Assembly: GCA_947095535.1 (NCBI GenBank)
Contig: OX352772.1
Location: 146,434,177 to 146,498,176, forward strand
Length of the DNA stretch: 64,000 nt
Source of the DNA: Poecilobothrus nobilitatus
Taxonomy: Eukaryota > Arthropoda > Insecta > Diptera > Dolichopodidae
Direction: 5' to 3'
Shown here: positions 61,550 to 64,000 of the stretch, piece after piece
Numbering within the stretch: the first letter of the stretch is position 1
Layout: each line of letters starts with the position of its first letter
The notes under the pieces: model-generated
Databases searched by the model: none
Told to the model about the DNA's origin: nothing
The model's input: the letters and a program-made list of their open reading frames with translations, nothing else
Program-made: the position numbers and the translations under genes

Positions 61550-63070
61550 CCATCACCGCAAAGCGGCTTCCGCCGCACTTGAAATCGGCCTCAGGAGAAC
61601 GGGTGAGGATATTATCTTGATCCAAGAGCCATGGGTAACAAAAAACAGGTTCACGGACTCAAGATACCAGGATTCACGTTGTTGTATAATAAAGAGGTAT
61701 GCAGACCTAGAGCGTGCATACTTGCTAAAAATACATTAAATTTAACTTTTATGTATAATTACAGTAATGCTGATCTGGTCGCGGCGAGCCTAAAGCTGAA
61801 AAACTTAAAGCTCTGGGTTGTTGCGTCGTATCTTCCTCACGACTCGTAGGATTCACTCCCTTCCAATCTGGCAGGGTTGGTAGCAGATACTGGAAGGATG
61901 AACATTGGAGTCATCATAAGCTGCGACGCCAATGCTCATTATGACATCTGGGGTAGTTCGGATACCAACGAATGAGGTAAGTCACTTTTTGATTACATTT
62001 TAAGTACTAACCTTCTCATCTGCAACATTGGCCGGGAACCTACCTTTGTTACTAGTAGTAGGCAAGAAGTCCCAGACATACCCTTAGTCTCGGACTTTAT
62101 TTATTCTAAAATAAACTCATGGAAAGTTTCTGATGAGCATTCCTTCTCAGATCACAGATACCTTGAGTTCAGTCTGGACGAAAGTCCTCCAATATAGTCA
62201 GTCTATCGAAATCGTAAGAGAACTGACTGGAACAAATATAGGGAGCACTTAAAGACAACGCTTACCTCCTTAACACCTGGAATTCCTAAAACTATCCAGG
62301 ATCTAAATAGCCTAGTAAACGTTTTTACTAAGGCCTGCAATAAGTCCTTCGAGCATTCGTGTCCCATCAGAAAGCCTAGGGGAAAACCTAAACCACCTTG
62401 GTGGAATGATGAAATCAAAACTCTAAGGAAAGATAGTAGGAGACCTTTTAATAATGCCAAAAAAACGAATGAAATACAGGACTGAAGCTCTTATAAAACG
62501 GCTCTTAGTCAGTACAAAAAAGCACTTAAAAAGGCGAAAAGAGACACCTGGAGACTATTCTGCGGAGGTATAGAAAACGTCTCCGAGGCATCTAGGCTTA
62601 GGAAAATTCAAACGAGGATGGCAGCTGGGATACCACAAGCGAGGAGTCGTTGGAATTACTTTTAAAAACCCATTTTCCTGGGTGCACAAATAACAGCTCA
62701 GAGGTGGCTTGTGTTCTGAATCATCCCCCTACTATTTCAGAGGTGGTGGTTACAGGAGACAAACTACATTGGGCTATAGATAGTTTCAAACCATTTAAGT
62801 CAAGCGGACCGGATGGAATTATACCCGCTGAGATCCAGCAAACTGCATCTACTACCCTGGCTAAAAAGAATTTTCTACCCTTGGTTAAAAAGCATTTTCT
62901 GTGGTTGTCTTAATTTGGGGCTTATCCCGGATAAATGGAAACAGGTCAGAGTAGTATTCATACCCAAGGCCGGCAAAAGTAGTCACGTTTATGCGAAGGA
63001 CTTTCGGCCTATAAGCCTGTTATCCTTCCTTCTAAAAACCTTAGAAAGATATCCGCTGCAACTTAGATAG
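61550..63070 (+). pseudogene. LINE ORF2 with endonuclease, 5' part (I/LOA/R1-like group)
   Basis: Starts inside the endonuclease (LEIGLRRTGEDIILIQEPWV, in broken frames). Includes EPTFVTSSR and SDEHSFSDHRYLEFSL (about 62130-62175), the final EN motif. The linker has PPWWNDEI and YKKALKKAKRDTWR. The RT entry text FRPISLLSFLLKTLER lies at about 63000-63050. Several stops and frameshifts are present. It lacks sequence between the RT entry and motif C. Confidence 0.85.
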
Positions 63071-64000
63071 AAATCTGTTGTCAGCCTTTTAAATTGCAAA
63101 GATTATACTCTTGCACCTTTTATAGACATTGAAGACATGGAAGAGGCGGGCTGCACAATAATTGCCTATGCGGGCGATGTTGCTGTTGTGGTCAGTGGCA
63201 AGTTCCCTTACAGTCTCAGGAACGTTTTACAACTTGCACTAAACAAAATCACAACATGGGCTACAGACTGTGGACTGTCAGTAAATCCACAGAAAACCGA
63301 ACTGGTCCTTTTTACAAGAAAATATAAAATTCCTAAAATAAAGCCGCCTTCGTTAAATGGCTCCACTCTTGCCTTTAGCGAAACGGCGAAATTTCTGGGT
63401 CTAACTCTAGACAGGAAGTTAAGCTGGAAGGCTAACATCTCAGAAAGAGTAAAGAAGGCCTCAATAGCACTCTATTCGTGTAAAAAAGCCATTGGTAGGA
63501 AATGGGGGCTTCAGCCATACATGACTTACTGGCTATACACATCCGTAGTAAGACCCATTTTTATGTACGGAGTCGTAGTATGGTGGAAGGCAATCGATAA
63601 AGAGCTCAACCGCAAGGCAATCGCTAGGGTCCAAAGAACTGCCACAATATTTATTAGTGGCTCTTTAATAACAACCCCTTCTTCGGCATTAGACATCATG
63701 CTTAATCTGATGCCTGTAGAATATTATAGTAAATTTGCAGCCGCAAACACAGCTGTGAGATTAAAAGCTACATCCCAGTGGATCAATTCACGAGAAGGTC
63801 ACTCAGATATCATAAATCAATTCAAGTCCACTCCCGCCTTAATGGACTACACGTCCCCCACTTACTTCTTCGGGAAATCTCATGTGACGAGCATCCCAAG
63901 CCGTGAGAGTTGGAACTCGAACATAGTGATGACCTTCGAAGGAGTACAATTCTACACTGATGGTTCAAAAATGAACAGCAGTGTAGAATGCGGGGTCTTC
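63071..64000 (+). pseudogene. LINE ORF2 3' part: RT thumb and start of RNase H, runs off the window
   Basis: An open frame of about 310 codons continues to the window end. It starts beyond a deletion that removed RT motifs A and B. The catalytic box reads YAGD (63167-63178) where YADD is expected, so the first Asp is Gly. Further text includes LSVNPQKTELVLFTRK, FLGLTLDRKLSWK, VVRPIFMYGVVVWW and, at the edge, FYTDGSKMNSS, the start of a LINE RNase H domain. That domain points to the I/LOA/R1 group. Confidence 0.88.

Overview
AT-rich eukaryotic DNA, most likely from an insect and probably a higher fly. The evidence is spliced genes with short AT-rich introns, INE/Helentron-type repeats with TATACCC ends and CCGT runs, Helitrons, BEL/Pao and env-bearing Gypsy elements, a tRNA-Ser primed LTR element, and several LINE lineages with endonuclease, PHD or RNase H domains. 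No bacterial gene, CRISPR array, rRNA or ordinary tRNA gene is visible. The species call is inference.

The only convincing host gene is a spliced dipeptidyl-peptidase family gene (7872-10137, +), incomplete at its 5' side. The nucleophile serine of its catalytic triad reads as glycine, while the Asp and His remain, so it looks like a DPP10-type pseudo-peptidase. A second, intron-bearing copy at 22372-25381 is a clear pseudogene with stops, frameshifts, a ~1 kb repeat insertion and loss of the catalytic exon. Flanks are duplicated with the gene. The 3' flank is present three times (about 10.14-12.4 kb, 25.4-27.2 kb and 35.5-36.6 kb), so the locus is a decayed tandem array whose last unit has lost the gene.

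Layout. 0-7.3 kb: LINE fragments, a dispersed repeat, a LINE ORF1 relic and a BEL/Pao pol relic. 7.3-16.8 kb: unit 0, with the peptidase gene, a jockey-like 3' fragment and two INE/Helentron-like elements. 16.8-21.5 kb: two Helitrons inserted 4 bp apart; unit 0 supplies the empty site. 21.5-35.5 kb: unit 1, with the pseudogene followed by a composite of BEL/Pao fragments, an antisense LINE (called J here) inside the BEL, and a Gypsy fragment (Gypsy-1). 35.5-60.4 kb: unit 2, where the J-BEL-Gypsy-1 composite recurs twice. One of these is split by a 7.15-kb LTR-to-LTR Gypsy element (Gypsy-2, minus strand, 41650-48796), and its Gypsy-1 part is split by a nearly intact 5.8-kb LINE (53071-58880). 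60.4-64 kb: T-rich DNA, a tRNA-like SINE candidate and a LINE with RNase H that runs off the end.

The three Gypsy-1 copies share the same inactivating stops and the same BEL-Gypsy junction, so they were spread by segmental duplication after decay, not by separate retrotransposition. I see no cooperating gene set that amounts to a new defence or metabolic system. The interest lies in the pseudo-peptidase, the nested-insertion record with paralogous empty sites, and the PHD-ORF1 LINE.
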